Positions 19,723-33,290 of a DNA stretch of 64,000 nt are shown here, piece after piece. The stretch lies in NCBI RefSeq assembly GCF_009730915.1, contig NW_024087365.1:1-64000 (forward strand). Reading direction: 5' to 3'. This DNA comes from Dioscorea cayenensis subsp. rotundata (taxonomy: Eukaryota > Streptophyta > Magnoliopsida > Dioscoreales > Dioscoreaceae). The notes beneath the pieces are model-generated. The model worked only from the letters and a program-made list of their open reading frames with translations. It was not told the DNA's origin and did not search any database. The position numbers and the translations under genes were made by a program. Numbering within the stretch: position 1 is the stretch's first letter; each line of letters opens with the position of its first letter.

Positions 19723-22050
19723 TTCCTTTGAGATCTAGCAAAGAAGAGGCTGTAGTTGATGGTTATTTATTTACAAACTTGCTTTAATTTGTCAAAGCCA
19801 GCTTATGGTCCAAGTCTTCTTTGGGTGTAGATTGACTTCTATTTATTTATTTATTATGGCCATTATTAATTAGAGGTTAAAGAGCAGAAATACAGTTTTT
19901 TCATAAAATGTGTTTTTGACCAAATTAAAGGCTTTTGGTTGAGCTGCCAGTTTGCGAAATTTTTATTGTATACATTTGGACGGTCGTTGCCCACATTTGT
20001 AATAAATAAATAAAAAAAGCTTTTCATTTGTGTGTAACCCTCAAGAAACACTCTAAAAAGTGTGTTTAGATAAAAATGTGTGGTCAAATGATTTTTTTTA
20101 TTATTAAAAAAACTAAAATTTTTAAAATAAAATTTTATTTTTTATATTAAAATTAAAATTAATTATCTTTAATAATGAATTACTATATATATATATATGT
20201 TTAAAAAATTAAAAAACTAATCCCTATATCGTGTTGTTTAATCGGAGGAATAATATTTATCCCCATATTTAACATGAAGAGTGAAAATGGTAAAAAAAAA
20301 TTATTTAAAAGTAATTATTATCTTTTTATTAAAATAATTATTTTTTTATATTTTGTGTATTATTTTGTCAATTCTCTATTTTATTTTATTTTTTTAATAC
20401 ATACAAACTACATATTGAGCCCTCAATGTCAAATTATTAAATAGAGAAACCACTCACTTCTACTAGTGTTGTGAAAAAAATAATATTTTAACCTCTCGAT
20501 TAGCAAAACAAAAACAGTTACTGCCCTCTACTGTGAAGACGATGATTACTTAAAGCCTTAATTTATTTTAGGAAAAGAATGAAATAATTCATTATTTGTA
20601 TTTTTTTTTATATGTGTTTTTGAGTTTTGATAAAATGCCAAAGCAACTCCAAGTGATTAGCGACACTAATCAAAAAATTTTAGGTAAGAAAGATGATATA
20701 AATTCGAAACCTACATAAAAGTATTTACTCTGTGGAGTTTAAACTATCTATGCGGATCCTAATAACTCTAAGTGAGAACATGTGAGACATTAACTCTATA
20801 CACATTTTTTTAACTAATTAAAGACTTATTTAAAAAATATATATTTTGATAAATTATTATTATTATTATTATTATTATTATTTTTTAATATACCAACCAT
20901 GTTTATCCATATTTTTAAACTAATAAAAAAAACCGTTAACAAGGTGTGCAAGTCATTCATGATAGAGTTACGAACTTTCTAATGTGAAGTGACCAAGAAA
21001 AATGCTCTACAATATATCAGTTTCAATGAATGTGACCACCCAACCTCTCCCATTTATTAGTGATATTTGATTAGCTCCAAAGTCATTTTTTACTTTTGAT
21101 TATTGTACTCACGTGTTTCTAAGTCTTTGTGCTCCTGTTTGCAAGTCTCATGCCATAAATATTTGACAACAGACAATACATGCAGCCTATTATCCATGGC
21201 TGCCTTATAGTTAAGATAAAGATAAAACTTTTAGGGCGTGCTTAGATTACTGTAGATGAATTAGAAGAGTAATTTAGTAAAAATTAAAAAAACAAGAAAA
21301 AAAATATGATATAAAATTAATATACAGAAATATATTTTGTTGTTTATAAAATATTTTAAATAAATTTTAATTATTATAATTAATTTTTTAAATATATTAT
21401 TAGGGGAAAAAATGTTATTTAACTTTAATTATTAGGGTTAAATATCTAAATTAAGTAATATATGTTAATTATATTAATTGTTGTAATTATTTTAATTAAA
21501 TGTTTAAATTTATGACTTATATTTGAAATAAATATTTATTTAATATAATTGTTATATGATTATTATAATTAAATTTTACTATTTTAATATTACCATATTT
21601 ATATTTATTTAATATATTTATATATTTATATATATACACATATACATATATTAGTGAGGTAAAATGGATGGGTAAGTTACACATATTCTCCCATTTTCCC
21701 TATGGGTAATGAAATACCTTTAGAAGGAAATTATTACTCCTATATGCATACCCAAACATGGGTATCGGTATGCAAATGGACAAGTAAAGATATGCACATG
21801 AACAAGTAAAGATTTCTTTCTAAAAGAGAATCATGGTAGCATCAAACACCCTTTTACAGCTTTTTTTTATGTTTGTAATATATATACTTGTAAAAATAAC
21901 TTTTTTTCCATATATATGATTATGACTTAACCTCATTGGAAATATGTTGTGTGGGGTTATTGTGGACTACATATTGTGCATGGATGTAACAATATATATG
22001 CATTAAATAGTGTAAACCTATAAGAATTACATTAATAATTATGTACAAAT
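19723..22050. other. AT-rich gene-free stretch
   Basis: Very AT-rich, with a TTA trinucleotide microsatellite at 20857-20881 and TA runs near 20184 and 21622. I see no gene, RNA or complete mobile element. Confidence 0.6.
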
Positions 22051-23936
22051 CACCATAATTGATGTAAAGATATAATTGTAGTGATTTAAATGAATTTTAG
22101 ATTTAACCATAGTTATCTAAATTAAATGTGTGGATTCACAATAGAATTTCTGGGAGTAAAATTGTCAAGTTTATTATGGGTAGACTTGCAAAGCCTCGTA
22201 CATTTTTTTATAAATAGGGTGAGGTCTCTGACTAATAAATGTTAATTATTGAGATTCTAAATTAGGATTCTCATCCCCCTCTTTATATGTAATCAGTTAG
22301 AAGAGCCACAAGACTTGATCATTCGCATCAATGGATTCAAGTATAGGCGTGCTTTTTTGCTATTTTTCATATTTCCCAACCAATTTCAACAGGATGATCT
22401 AAGCCTTTATAGGAATTATTCTTGTTAGATTCCATCAAGTAGATCCATCAACGTTCCATTTAGGAGGAAAATGAAATATCACCCTTCTATCACGAAGATG
22501 CTAAATATCTATTTTTTAAAAAATTATTTTTAAATTTTAATTTTTAAAATTTACTTTTTTTACTTCTTTTGTATTTAATTTTTTTCATTTTCCTTTTCCT
22601 AGTTCTTTGTGATCATCTAAGGTTGTCGTTGTTATGTGAGCTCCGAGAGCCATTGGGACCTTACATATTGCCAAGACAAGCCCACATATATAGTCTCAAT
22701 AAGTCAACAAAAGGCTAGAGTAGTTTATAAGAGAATACCCTGGGTAATGGGCTTACCACAACACTAGGGAGCCACGGGGTCTCACCATGGCATGGGCAAG
22801 CTCCTCAAGGTTGAGGTAAACCTACCTCAAACCCAATGAGCTTTTTTCTTAAATTCAACACGAGGGTGGAGTGAACCGTAATAACGTTTCTTCTTTCTTT
22901 GATTCACTAGGGAGTATGCCATGATAACATTTTTTTCTTTTTTGGAGTACGTGTTCAAGATCATCACTTGAGCCTCCTTAAGTTATCACTATTAAAGAGG
23001 CTCACTCTCTCATCATCCTTGTTCTTCTTCATTGACTTAGAGCCCCCTCATTCTGATACACCCTTGCGTATGCATATTCTCGTCATCCATAGAGACTGAC
23101 ACTCATAGTAGATCCTCTGTCATGTAGCCGATAAAGTCAATTGGTGTTGCTAACCCTAATTAAAAAGATTACGAGCTAAGAAAACAAGGTTGTGGTAGGA
23201 TCAAGGAGATAAGATGATACCTCAGACTCAATCCCCTCAAGACATCCTCGCATTTAATTTCCTATATTGGCTATTACTTGAGCATTCTTGGACTGTAGAG
23301 ATTCCTAAATTAGCCTAATACATTTGTTCTAATCGATTAAACCCTAATCTTATATGACAATGATGATTGTCCGACGATTGCATTAAAACGCTCTATGAAT
23401 CCCACCATTAGGTTTAACCATAATCTGGAGAGTTCAATACCACACACTCTATCTTTAGACATGCACTCAACTTATGTGTGTTTAAACATGATCAATTTCT
23501 CAATTCTAATCATATTTATCTAATAAGTATTTGGGGTTTTTGCACTTGCAATTACAAGCATGAAAAAACATAAGAGATTCACAAGAAAACTCAAAGCCAA
23601 TATAATATAGAAGGAAATCAAACACAAGTAGTATTGAGATTCATGGTTCGAGGCACCAATAAAGGTTTAACCTCTCATAGTGTAGAGAATCCTAAATACA
23701 AGAGAAAAGATTAAAACATAATTGAAAACTCCGTCAAATTTCTCTGCAAGTCGATGATGATGGAAACTCTTGGATTAAAAAAGACAATGTTGTCAAATCT
23801 GGTACCCAATGAGCCAAAGGAGTTGCGTCAACTTGTCCTAGATTAATTGCTTTCAATCTCTGATTGGAACCCTAGCTGTCCTCTTCGAGATTTCACCAAA
23901 ATATCCCTCATAAAACTTAGCTTTTGGGCTTTATAC
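22051..23936. other. gene-free, possible old LTR-element remnants
   Basis: Less AT-rich than the preceding stretch, but with no long open frame on either strand. A TATA-like TATAAATAGGG at 22212 and a following leader-like segment resemble a plant LTR. The text at 23080-23936 has the style of untranslated parts of large retroelements. These are impressions only; no boundary, primer site or coding domain could be found. The CACTA element inserted at its right end. Confidence 0.35.
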
Positions 23937-23969
23937 CACTACACCAAAGTAGGCCTTCTGCGGCATTTA
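23937..23969 (+). repeat. CACTA left terminal inverted repeat
   Basis: 33 bp beginning CACTACACC, matching the right terminus with about six mismatches; preceded by the TAC duplication. Confidence 0.92.
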
Positions 23970-24480
23970 TTTAGCGGCATTTATGAAAAACCCCGCCAAT
24001 ATATTTAATTTAGCGGCGTTTATTAGTAATAAACGCCGGCATATTCTTTCTGGGTTTTAAATAATTTTTGCTTGGAAAAAGATTTACATTAGCGGCGTTT
24101 ATTTCTAAAAGCGCCGGTAATATAGAGGCGTTTATTGAAATACACGCCGCCAAATTAATTCAGGAAATTAGAGGAATTAAAGTTCAAAAATTTAATTTTT
24201 ATTAGCGGCGTTTATATTAAAAAGCGCCAGCATGTTTGCTTACTTGGCGGCGTTAAATGAAAAACGCCGGTAAGATAATTTATGGCCTTGGAGAATTTAA
24301 CATGTGGAAAATATATATTTAATTTAGCGGCGATTATTTTAATAAACGCCGGGATAGTTATTGAAACGGCAGCGTTTATGGAATAAATGCCGGGAAAGTA
24401 ATTGGCGGGATTGGGGTTAAAATTATCCGCAAAAATAAAATTTAGATAACGGCGTTTAGATTAATAAACACCGGTAAAGT
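23958..24480. repeat. left subterminal repeat array
   Basis: Many short copies of GGCGTTTAT and its complement AAACGCC, often as small inverted pairs, spaced every 20-60 bp. In En/Spm elements such subterminal motifs are the TNPA binding sites; the same motif is used at the right end. Confidence 0.85.
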
Positions 24481-26076
24481 TTAATGAAAACATTAAACCG
24501 TTTTCTTTCTATTTCTCTGCCCCCTTTTCTTCTTTATTTCTCTCCACACCGCGCGTTGTTCTCCTCTCGCCCTGTCTTCTTTTAGTTCTTGAGCACAATT
24601 GAAGCTGTCGACTTCCCGGTATATTATTTGATTATGGATTTCATGTGGTTGATTGGGTTTTTGTTTGGGAAGAATTAATTGAGCTATCTTGTTAGGGTTT
24701 TGAAGAAGGCCGCCGCCGCCGCCGCCGCGAGTACCGTCGGAGCTACCGAAAATCGCTGAACGCTGATGAGCTTCGTCTTCATTGGAATCACGGCATAACC
24801 TTCGATTGTGTAAGTTGTGAGCATTATTCCCTCTCCTTGCAACTATTTCTTCACTGCAATGCTTGAAGGCTTTGATCGTTTTGGATGATTTTTCTTTGTT
24901 AATGCGGAAATCTAATGAGAATATTAAGATATACTCTAAAAGGAAGTCTTTTTTGCATTTGATGCCTCTTCCTCAACTCGAACAACTGTTTTTTTTTTCT
25001 TTTTTATTATCGTCTTCTGTGGTTCTTGGGAATTATCGGATGTATGGATGAATCTCGATGCTCTTCTTTGGAGCGAGGATTGGAGACCCGATGTAAGAAT
25101 CGAGGGTGAAAGCAGTTCACCCGAGCTTTTGAGAGAGTGGTCGGGATTGCCGGGGTATTGCATGTATGGGTTCTTTGTTTTGTTTTTTTAATTTTGTGAA
25201 CATTCAGGTTTGAATGATGGTTCTTGATTTTGTTTCTCAGATATTTCATGTGGTTTGAATCTTTATTCACATATCAACATCTCTTTAATGCTGTATCTTG
25301 AACTCTTTCTTCTTGATGTGGCGAATTTTATAGGGAATCAATAGGAGAGAGATAGTTCCAATCTTTTTTTTTTTAACATTAAGAACAGGAATCTCTTTTT
25401 TAAGTCATTATTCACATATCAGCATCTCTGGTTTGTTGTATATTGAGTCCTTTGTCATTGATGTGCCAAATCATGTAGAGAATCAACACAAGAGAGACCT
25501 GTCCAATCCTTATTTTAGTATCAAAAATAGAATCATGAATTGAGATAAGATTGTTTGGTTTTCTATAGAAAGTAATTGTCTATAATATTTATAGAATTCT
25601 AAGCCGTCTATATTATCTATGCACTACATGCTAAGTCTTTTATTCATTTGTTTGGTTTTCTATAGAAAGTAGTAGCATTGATCAACGGTGCACTGTTGAT
25701 CAAGTGATGTTGGTTGTGAAACAGTGCACTTGTTAAATAAAAGAAAAAAAGAAAAACCTTGTCTCTTAAAACTTATAAAGTATTTATTTATCATGGTGCT
25801 TTGAAGCAGTGGAACTTATCAAAATGTATACGGAGATCATCTTAAAGCCTAATTTTTTTTGTTTTGTTTTATGTGCGTATCATTGTGTGCTTATGTATAT
25901 ATATGTTTTCCATAGTTTCACCTTGATTTATAAGACCTAATTTGTTTACATCGATTAAAAAATAGCTACAAAGTAAAAATTCTATAGTTTCATCTTGATG
26001 TATATCTTAATGTGTTAAGGCGAAATATGCTTTAATTTAGAATATTGTGAATAATGTTTTAATATATTAAGCAGAA
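24481..26076 (+). other. promoter and 5' leader region of the TNPD gene
   Basis: Between the subterminal array and the transposase start. It includes a CT-rich leader-like segment (24500-24600) and a GCC trinucleotide run near 24709-24729. Several GT-AG pairs could form a 5' UTR intron. No protein-coding exon could be assigned. Confidence 0.45.
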
Positions 26077-29000
26077 ATGGATAAGAGTTGGATGCGTAAG
26101 TCACGATTGAGTCAAGAATACGAAGATGGAGTTGAACAATTCCTCAATTTTGCATTTGCCAACTCAAATGAAGATGATAGGATCATTTGCCCTTGCATAA
26201 AGTGTGTTAATATCCATTGGCAAACACGTGAAACAGTGCTTGAACATTTAGTTTGTGATGGCATTATACAAGGTTACACATGTTGGTTTTTTCATGGAGA
26301 GCATGTACCGTCACCTATCCATGAGCCAACAAACACATTTGCAGCTCCATCAAGCTCAAATCCTCACTTCCAAACTTCTCGTACAAGACCAGATAGTTTG
26401 GAAGAATTATTGTGGGATGCTTTCAACATCCATCAAGTTGACAACGAGGGCCTACCATCTACTGCCGATGAATTCAATGTTGAGATGAATGATGGATGTG
26501 AAGCTACTATAGAAGTTGATGAACAGCCTTCTAAAAAAGCGGCAAAGTTTTACAAGTTGCTTGAAGATATGAACGACAAACTTTATGAGGGGTCGCAGCA
26601 TTCTAGATTGTATTTTTGCATTCGACTTTTCCATCTGAAATGCATGTGCGGGATGACTGCTAAAGGCCTTGACCACTTAATTGAATTTTTAAAAGAATTT
26701 TTTCCCTCGGCCTCAATTCCTGAAAGTAGTCGTGAGTCGAAGAAAGTTATTAAAGATTTGGGTCTTGGGTATGAAAAAATTCATAGTTGTCCAAATGACT
26801 GCATGCTATATTGGGAGCATAATGAAGGTCGGCAATCTTGTCATATTTGTGGTCGTTCTCGCTGGGTGTCCACTGATTCTGGTGAACGTTTGAATGATGA
26901 CAATGAAGTGGTTCACAAGAGACCTGTGAAGGTTTTACGGTGTTTTCCATTAATACCACGACTGCAGAGACTTTTCATGTCGACTAAGACTTCTGCTGAT
27001 ATGATATGGCATGCTAATGGTCGGACAAATGATGAGCTGTTACGACACCCTGCTGATGCTGAGGCATGGAAATCATTTGATGCAAGATATCCTGACTTTG
27101 CTTCTGATCCTAGAAATGTTAGGCTTGGTCTTTCTTCAGATGGGTTTAATCCATTCAAATTATTAAGTACTTCTTACAGCACTTGGCCAGTGGTGTTGAT
27201 TCCTTATAACTTGCCACCGTGGATTGGGATGAAACAAACTTCTTTTCTTTTGTCAATGATTATTCCTGGAGACAAAGGTCCTGGAAACGATATTGACATC
27301 TACTTACAACCTCTTATTAAAGAGTTAAAGCAGTTATGGGTTGGTGTAGAGACGTACGATGCATCTGTAAGGAGAAATTTCAATATGCGGGCTGCCTTGT
27401 TATGGACTATTAATGATTTCTCTGCTTACGCAAATTTATCAGGTTGGAGCACTAAAGGGAAATATGCTTGTCCTTGTTGTGCTGCGGAAACTTCTTCACA
27501 ATGGTTAACTAATGGCCAGAAGTTTTGTTATATGGCACATCGGCGGTGGCTAGAACATAATCATCCATACAGATCTCAGAAACATCTGTTTGACAGTAAT
27601 ATAGAGATGCGTGGAGCTCCTTCAGTTACTACTGGATATGATATTTTATTAATGTTGAAAGAGTTGCAATTTTCTTATGGAAAGCATGGCAAAAGCAAAC
27701 TAAAAAAATCAAACAACAATAACAAAGCGAAGAAAAGACCACGGCAAGTATCCGATATTGACTTGGAAACTGATGATGACGAAGTTCAGGAAGAGGAATC
27801 AACTGAAGCAGCTTTGTGGAAGAAGAGAAGCATATTTTTTGATTTACCATATTGGCAGCACAACCTACTTCGCCATAACTTGGATGTGATGCACATTGAG
27901 AAGAATGTTTGTGAAAATATTGTTGGAACACTTCTTAATATTGATGGGAAATCAAAAGATAATCTAAAATGCAGACTTGATTTGGTTGACATGGGAATTC
28001 GTCGAGAGCTTCATCCTCAATATCTTCCCAATGGCAAAACAAGACTACCACCCGCTTCTTTCTCCATGACAAAAAAAGAAAAAAACCTATTTTGTCAAGT
28101 CTTGAAGACTATAAAGGTCCCAGATGCTTACTCTTCGAATATATCAAAATGTGTAAATCAGAAGGAGCGAAAACTTCAGTCTTTAAAATCATACGATTAT
28201 CACATATTGTTGCATGATTTGCTTCCAATTGCTTTGAGGTCATCCATGTCAAAGCAAGTGACTCACGCCATTTCAGAGCTTTGTAACATATTCAAAATTA
28301 TTTGTGATAAAGTTCTTAAGGTGGAAGAACTTGACAACCTTCAATATCGAGCAGCAATAGCTTTGTGTCACTTAGAAAAGATTTTCCCACCTGCATTCTT
28401 CACTATAATGGTGCACTTGGTTGTCCATCTACCAATGGAGGCCAAAATCGGTGGACCTGTGTACTATCGATGGATGTATCCAATCGAGAGGTATTATTTT
28501 GCTAAAACATCAATTTATTATAATTTCTTGTCAATCAAACTTCGATATGTTAACAATCGCAGCAATTCTGTTGTAGGTTTTTGCTCAAGTTAAAATCTTA
28601 TGTGCGGAATAAACGATACCCTGAAGGATCTATTGCTGAAGGATTTTTAGCAGAAGAATGTGTCACTTTTTGTTCTAGGTATTTGGTTGATGTTGAAACG
28701 ATATTTGATAGACCTGGGAGAAATTTAGAACAAGTGCAACATGAGCTACTTACAAAGTCGTATTTATTTGAAAGTGGTGGAGAACCAATAGGGAAAGTTG
28801 AAGTAGCACAATTAGATGATAGATCATTGGTGCAAGCACATCGTTATGTGTTATTTCATTATAAAGCTATTGAATCACTCCAAATGTAAGTTAAACGATT
28901 CACATTTCTTATTTGGTGTGTTAGAAGTTTTTAACATTTTTCATCATTACTTGTAGTGAGTATAGAAATATCTTGAAAGATCAAACAAGAGGTCGACGTT

Positions 29001-29779
29001 CAAGTGCTCGTGATCTCGATAGGAAATTTACCGAAACTTTTCATGAATGGTTGGAAGAAACGGTAAGCATCTAGAAAATCTTATAACTTGAACAATTCTC
29101 TATTAGTATTTTTATAATTGGATTCATGTAACTTTTATAGGTTTCTCATGGAAAAAATGCGTCAGAAGAAATTAAATTTCTTGCACAAGGTCCAAATAGG
29201 ATTGTTAAGAGATATAAAGGACTCGTCATTAATGGATTTCGCTTCCATACTAAAGCTCGAGAAAGATTTAGGCGAACCCAAAATTCTGGATGTCTTGTTA
29301 CTTCTTCAACAATGAGCTATGCCAGTGCTAGGGATGCTAATCCATTGGAAGGAAATGTTGACTACTATGGGGTGCTAAATGATATAATTGAGTTAGACTA
29401 CTTTAACAAGTTCAAGGTTGTGTTATTTCGTTGTGATTGGGCTGATGTGAATAATAGTAGGGGGCTCAAGAAAGATAGATATGGATTTACAATGGTAAAT
29501 TTCTCCTGCATGATTCACACTGGTAAACATATCCTCGATGAGCCTTATGTGTTTTCATCACAAGTGAAGCAAGTTTTTTATTCTGAAGATCCCAAAAAAC
29601 CAGGTTGGTTTGCTGTGATACGTAATCAACCAAGAGAAGTGTATGACATGGGTGATGAAACAACAAATGATGGACCTCGGACTGAATGTTTCCCTTCTTC
29701 TCATGAGAGTATCTTCAATGATAATGTTGATGGTCAATGGGCACGTGATGATGTTGACGAGGACATTTACGACTTTTGA
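26077..29779 (+). CDS. CACTA TNPD-type transposase (4 exons, ~1155 aa)
   Basis: Exons by splice motif and phase: 26077-28490, 28577-28885, 28957-29062 and 29141-29779, totalling 1156 codons with no interruption. Domain order is a transposase-associated domain (residues 1-76; DKSWM, CPCIKCVN, GYTCWFFHGE), and the TNP2 catalytic region (about 275-600). The latter has DMIWHANGR, GLSSDGFNPF with a likely catalytic Asp near 355, CPCCAAET, and LDVMHIEKNVCENIVGTLL. DUF4218 follows (about 706-818; FPPAFFTIMVHLVVHLP, GPVYYRWMYPIER, continuing after the first intron into KLKSYVRNKRYPEGSIAEG), and exon 4 carries DUF4216 (FKVVLFRCDWAD, DEPYVFSSQVKQVFY). It would cut at the terminal repeats. Neighbour TNPA lies 4 kb downstream. 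Confidence 0.93.
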
Positions 29780-32094
29780 CAGTTAGCAATGTCTTATACC
29801 AATCGTAATGACTTTACTTGATTTTTAAGGTAAGCCATATCTTGTTTGTAATGTATTTTTCATAATTGACTTGGTCACATCTTTGTACTGTCATCTGTTA
29901 ATGTTCAATCCCATGGTTCTGCCAATTAAGTAGTTCATTTGTTTGTAATGTCTTTTTCATCTTTGCATATATATGATATATATTGTTGTTATTGTAGTTT
30001 ACTTGTTATGTGCATATATATAATTATACAAACAATGTTTTACAAATACAGGTTGAATTTGGAAACTACGATATCTTCTATAAGATGGGCGTTTAGCTAT
30101 CTACAAATCAGGTACCAATAAAAGTCTTCCTATAAGTATCATTAGTTCATAAACAAAGAAATAAATGTTATCAAACATATTCTTCTGTTTATCTTGTCTG
30201 ATAAATATGCAGATAGTAAAGCTAACACAAGAAACAAATAGGATTCTTCCATTCACAACACTGCTGTCACTGTGCCACGCACATTAATTCTTCCTGAGCA
30301 GGTAAATGTTATAATTTTAAAGCTAACACAAGAAATATGCAGATAGTAAAGCTAACACAAGAAACAAATAGGATTGACATTGGTGAATTCAGGAAATATT
30401 AACAACATGAACACCATTTTTTTTTTCATCATTAGACACATGCTTTGTTTTCTAGATAGAACCAAACATAAGAATACCAAATTCTCTTCGTTGTCGTCCT
30501 TTTGTCTTTTCATCCAATTCCATCCTGCAATGAAAACTAAATTGAATGCTCTTATTTTCAATCAAGAAGCTGTTTCAATATTTATTTCTGGATTGCTTGT
30601 TTGCTGTCTATCAATGACTAGGTATAATTGGAAGTTTGAAATATGGGCATCAATTTTTTATTTATGAGGTCTGTACAACAAACTACTCAGGCATTGATGA
30701 GAACATCAAAGTAAAATTAGGGTTATTTTTTTCCCATTTTCTTTTCTGGTAGGATCAATTTTTTGATTTCCTTATCATCATCAATATTCAGTATTATATT
30801 GTCCTGTTTGACCTGAAATAGTATCAGTAAAGGTCCCCAGCTCCTTCACAACCACTTTAATGGTATTATTTTTCTCCCATAAAAGCATTTAGAGAGTGGT
30901 TTGACAAAAAATTCTTCCTTTATCCTGATTTTCAACTATCTGTTCATAATTGTTTTGTTAATATTGATATCATGATTTGAATTTTTATTTTAGTGATGTT
31001 TTGTAAAAATGTTTTTCTGAGACATGCAGTGTACAACTCTCATCCCAATTATTTATAGTTGGATATCAATGAAGGTTTCGTTTTGCAAAGTTTTCTCAAA
31101 GTGTTTTATAAAATATGAGCCAATGTAACAAACTGAGATCTCAGTCTCTCATTTTCCCAGCAGATCCATAAAGTTTTAAGAATTTTGGGAGCTTCAATCC
31201 ATTTACATTTAGTGAAAATTGTTTTAAGTGCTTTTTATCAGAATTTTGGGAGCTTCAATCCATTTCTTTTTACTGAAAACTGTTTTATGTGCTTTCTATA
31301 ATATATGGTGCATGCTTTATGCTTGGTCACTTAATTAACTATGCTTCTCAATATAAATCCTACCTAGCAGAGATGCATTATAGAGTCCAGCCTATGATCT
31401 AGTTTTTGACCAGCTTCAGGTGACTTCATTGCAAGTTCAAAAACATTTATCTGTTGTTGCAATGTCTTAAATAACACCTTTCGTTTTATTTCCTCGTCTT
31501 CTTAATTTATGCACCAAAATCTTTAATGTTATCATGTGTCCGCAGTGTATCTTTTTCTCTAGATGAATGCAAACTATAATTGATTTTGGTTATGTCAGCA
31601 ACAAAAAGTGGTATCAAATCTACTTTTGGGGGAGCCAACCTTTTCTCTGTTTGTATTCTCTCTTAGGTTGAATTGTTTAATTGATAGAAAACTATTAAGA
31701 ATGTAGACATTATATAGTAATGACTATATAATTTTTTTAGAGAAGTTCTGTTGAACTTGAGTTAGGTTTATCAAATCTGAATTTTCTAACTATGTTTGCT
31801 CTGGTATAGGTCATCAATAATATTCCCAAAACCTGGTATATTTGAACACATAAAACTCCAACACCTGGTCTATTTGAACACATAAAACCATAATTCAACC
31901 ATACACTCCCAATAGAAAATTTGAAAGAAGCAACATTAAGTGAAATATGGTTTATTTCCTTCTGTACATATCACATAATCAGGTTTTTCAGGCCATAGCT
32001 ACAACATTTCCTGCATTTGAGTCTATATTCCCATTTCCCGGGAAGCTGGGGAAAATACCACCACACCACCAAAAAGAAAGAATCAGGCCATAAA
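29780..32094. other. CACTA interior without recognised gene
   Basis: Contains a 43-bp direct repeat (30203-30245 and 30333-30375, 130 bp apart) and a 61-bp tandem duplication (31180-31240 and 31241-31301). On the minus strand an acceptor-like TTTTCATTGCAG near 30530 precedes a short open segment (ELDEKTKGRQRREFG) that might be another captured exon. I could not name it. Confidence 0.45.
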
Positions 32095-32582
32095 AATGGT
32101 GCGTGTAGATTTATTCCATATCGACGACAATTACACCCCCCACTCTCACCTAGAATTAAATTTGGATAAGATTATTGGAAGACATTCATAGGGAAATTAA
32201 CCTTAGAGATGTAATATAAAAACACTGATCTAAGTGAAGCAAAGTCAGGATTCTGGTTAAGCTAAGTGGATTGCATGCAAGCTATTGTCTTAAACAACAA
32301 CATCATATCTGACAGCTTTCTTATTATAAGAGTCAAAATTTTAAACATATGGACACATAAATCAGACAAAGGTTAACTAGGAAGGAATTTGCTTGATTTT
32401 ACTCCAAAAAACATTAGATGCATTTTGAAGACATGAAATCAACATAAGGATATAAAGGATTTATCAGTTTCTATAGCAAAGAATAAAAAATTAGACTGAG
32501 TTTTGATCAAACCAGTTGAAATAGATATTCGAAGTATTCATCATATTTTCGATTGTCAGCATCAAGGAATGCAAAATCATAA
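32095..32582 (-). pseudogene. captured O-methyltransferase (CCoAOMT-like) exons inside CACTA
   Basis: Minus-strand 32513-32582 follows an acceptor (CCAG) and encodes YDFAFLDADNRKYDEYFEYL, the conserved Asp-containing block of cation-dependent caffeoyl-CoA O-methyltransferase-like enzymes. A second block after an acceptor at 32149 encodes VRVGGVIVVD, which follows it in that family. The second block then loses the frame: a few residues are missing and a stop appears near 32125. Upstream exons of the enzyme are absent. The order and spacing fit a genomic, intron-containing fragment carried by the transposon, in the opposite orientation to the transposase genes. It is too short to encode an active enzyme. 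Confidence 0.78.
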
Positions 32583-33185
32583 CTGGAAAAAAAAAAGGTA
32601 TGATTATGAAATTAAGCTAGCAGATAATAATTTAAACCAGACCTACCAAATCATGTAGTCAAGAAGCATAATTAGTTGCATAGATATAACTCGCAAAACT
32701 GTATCATTTTACACTGTGACAGTGGCAGGTTTGTTTAATCAAGTATACAACATCAAAATAAATTTACAAGAAGGAATAATCTATGCAAAAGGAAGATAAG
32801 GAAATAAAAAGAGACATACTACAAAGAGTGAAGTGACAGGTGTCTCAATTCAATATTAACCATTATATTTCTGAGATGACATATTTAAAGAAATATCATG
32901 TTCTTGTAATTCACCTTTTAAACTCAAGAAATGGACAAAGGAAACAAGGTATCAGTTACAAAATATGTCTTATAGGAAAGTAGATAGGAGAAATTAACCA
33001 CACATGAATCGTCTGCACTATAATGCTGGTGTTCATCAAAAATAGCAAGATAGTTTGTTATAATTCAGTAAAATGATCATCTAAATCATAAAATAGGATG
33101 TGATAAAGGATTGTATTCCCTGCATCCTAGAGTAAATAGGCTACCAAAAATGACATTGTTTAGATTTCAGAACATAATTAATTAC

Positions 33186-33290
33186 ATGTGATGCCTGCAT
33201 GACTTGGGCTGAAATATATTGCGAAGCAACGAGTAACACAGGTAGAACATATGCTAGAGTGTCTGACCATGGCAAAGGTGGATGACCATC
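33186..33290 (-). pseudogene. captured ALB3/OXA1-like exon inside CACTA
   Basis: A 105-bp open exon on the minus strand has an acceptor CTTTTGCAG at 33291-33299 and a donor GTAATT after 33186. It encodes DGHPPLPWSDTLAY and VLPVLLVASQYISAQVMQ. This matches the block of plant ALBINO3/YidC/OXA1-like membrane insertases that contains a transmembrane helix. Relatives usually have one more residue at AYLVLPVLL, so this copy may carry a 3-base loss. No other exon of the family was found nearby, so it is an isolated exon with intron flanks. It lies between the OMT fragment and the TNPA gene. Family assignment is from memory of the motif, not a search. Confidence 0.65.

Noticed and set aside
23958..24480. 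Possible CRISPR-like or satellite array from regularly repeated GGCGTTTAT motifs
   Set aside because: The motifs occur in both orientations with irregular spacing, only next to CACTA termini, at both ends. They are subterminal transposase-binding repeats.
30352..30667. Open frames on both strands in the CACTA interior
   Set aside because: Neither shows a recognisable domain. A small exon-like piece is mentioned, but the evidence does not support a gene call.
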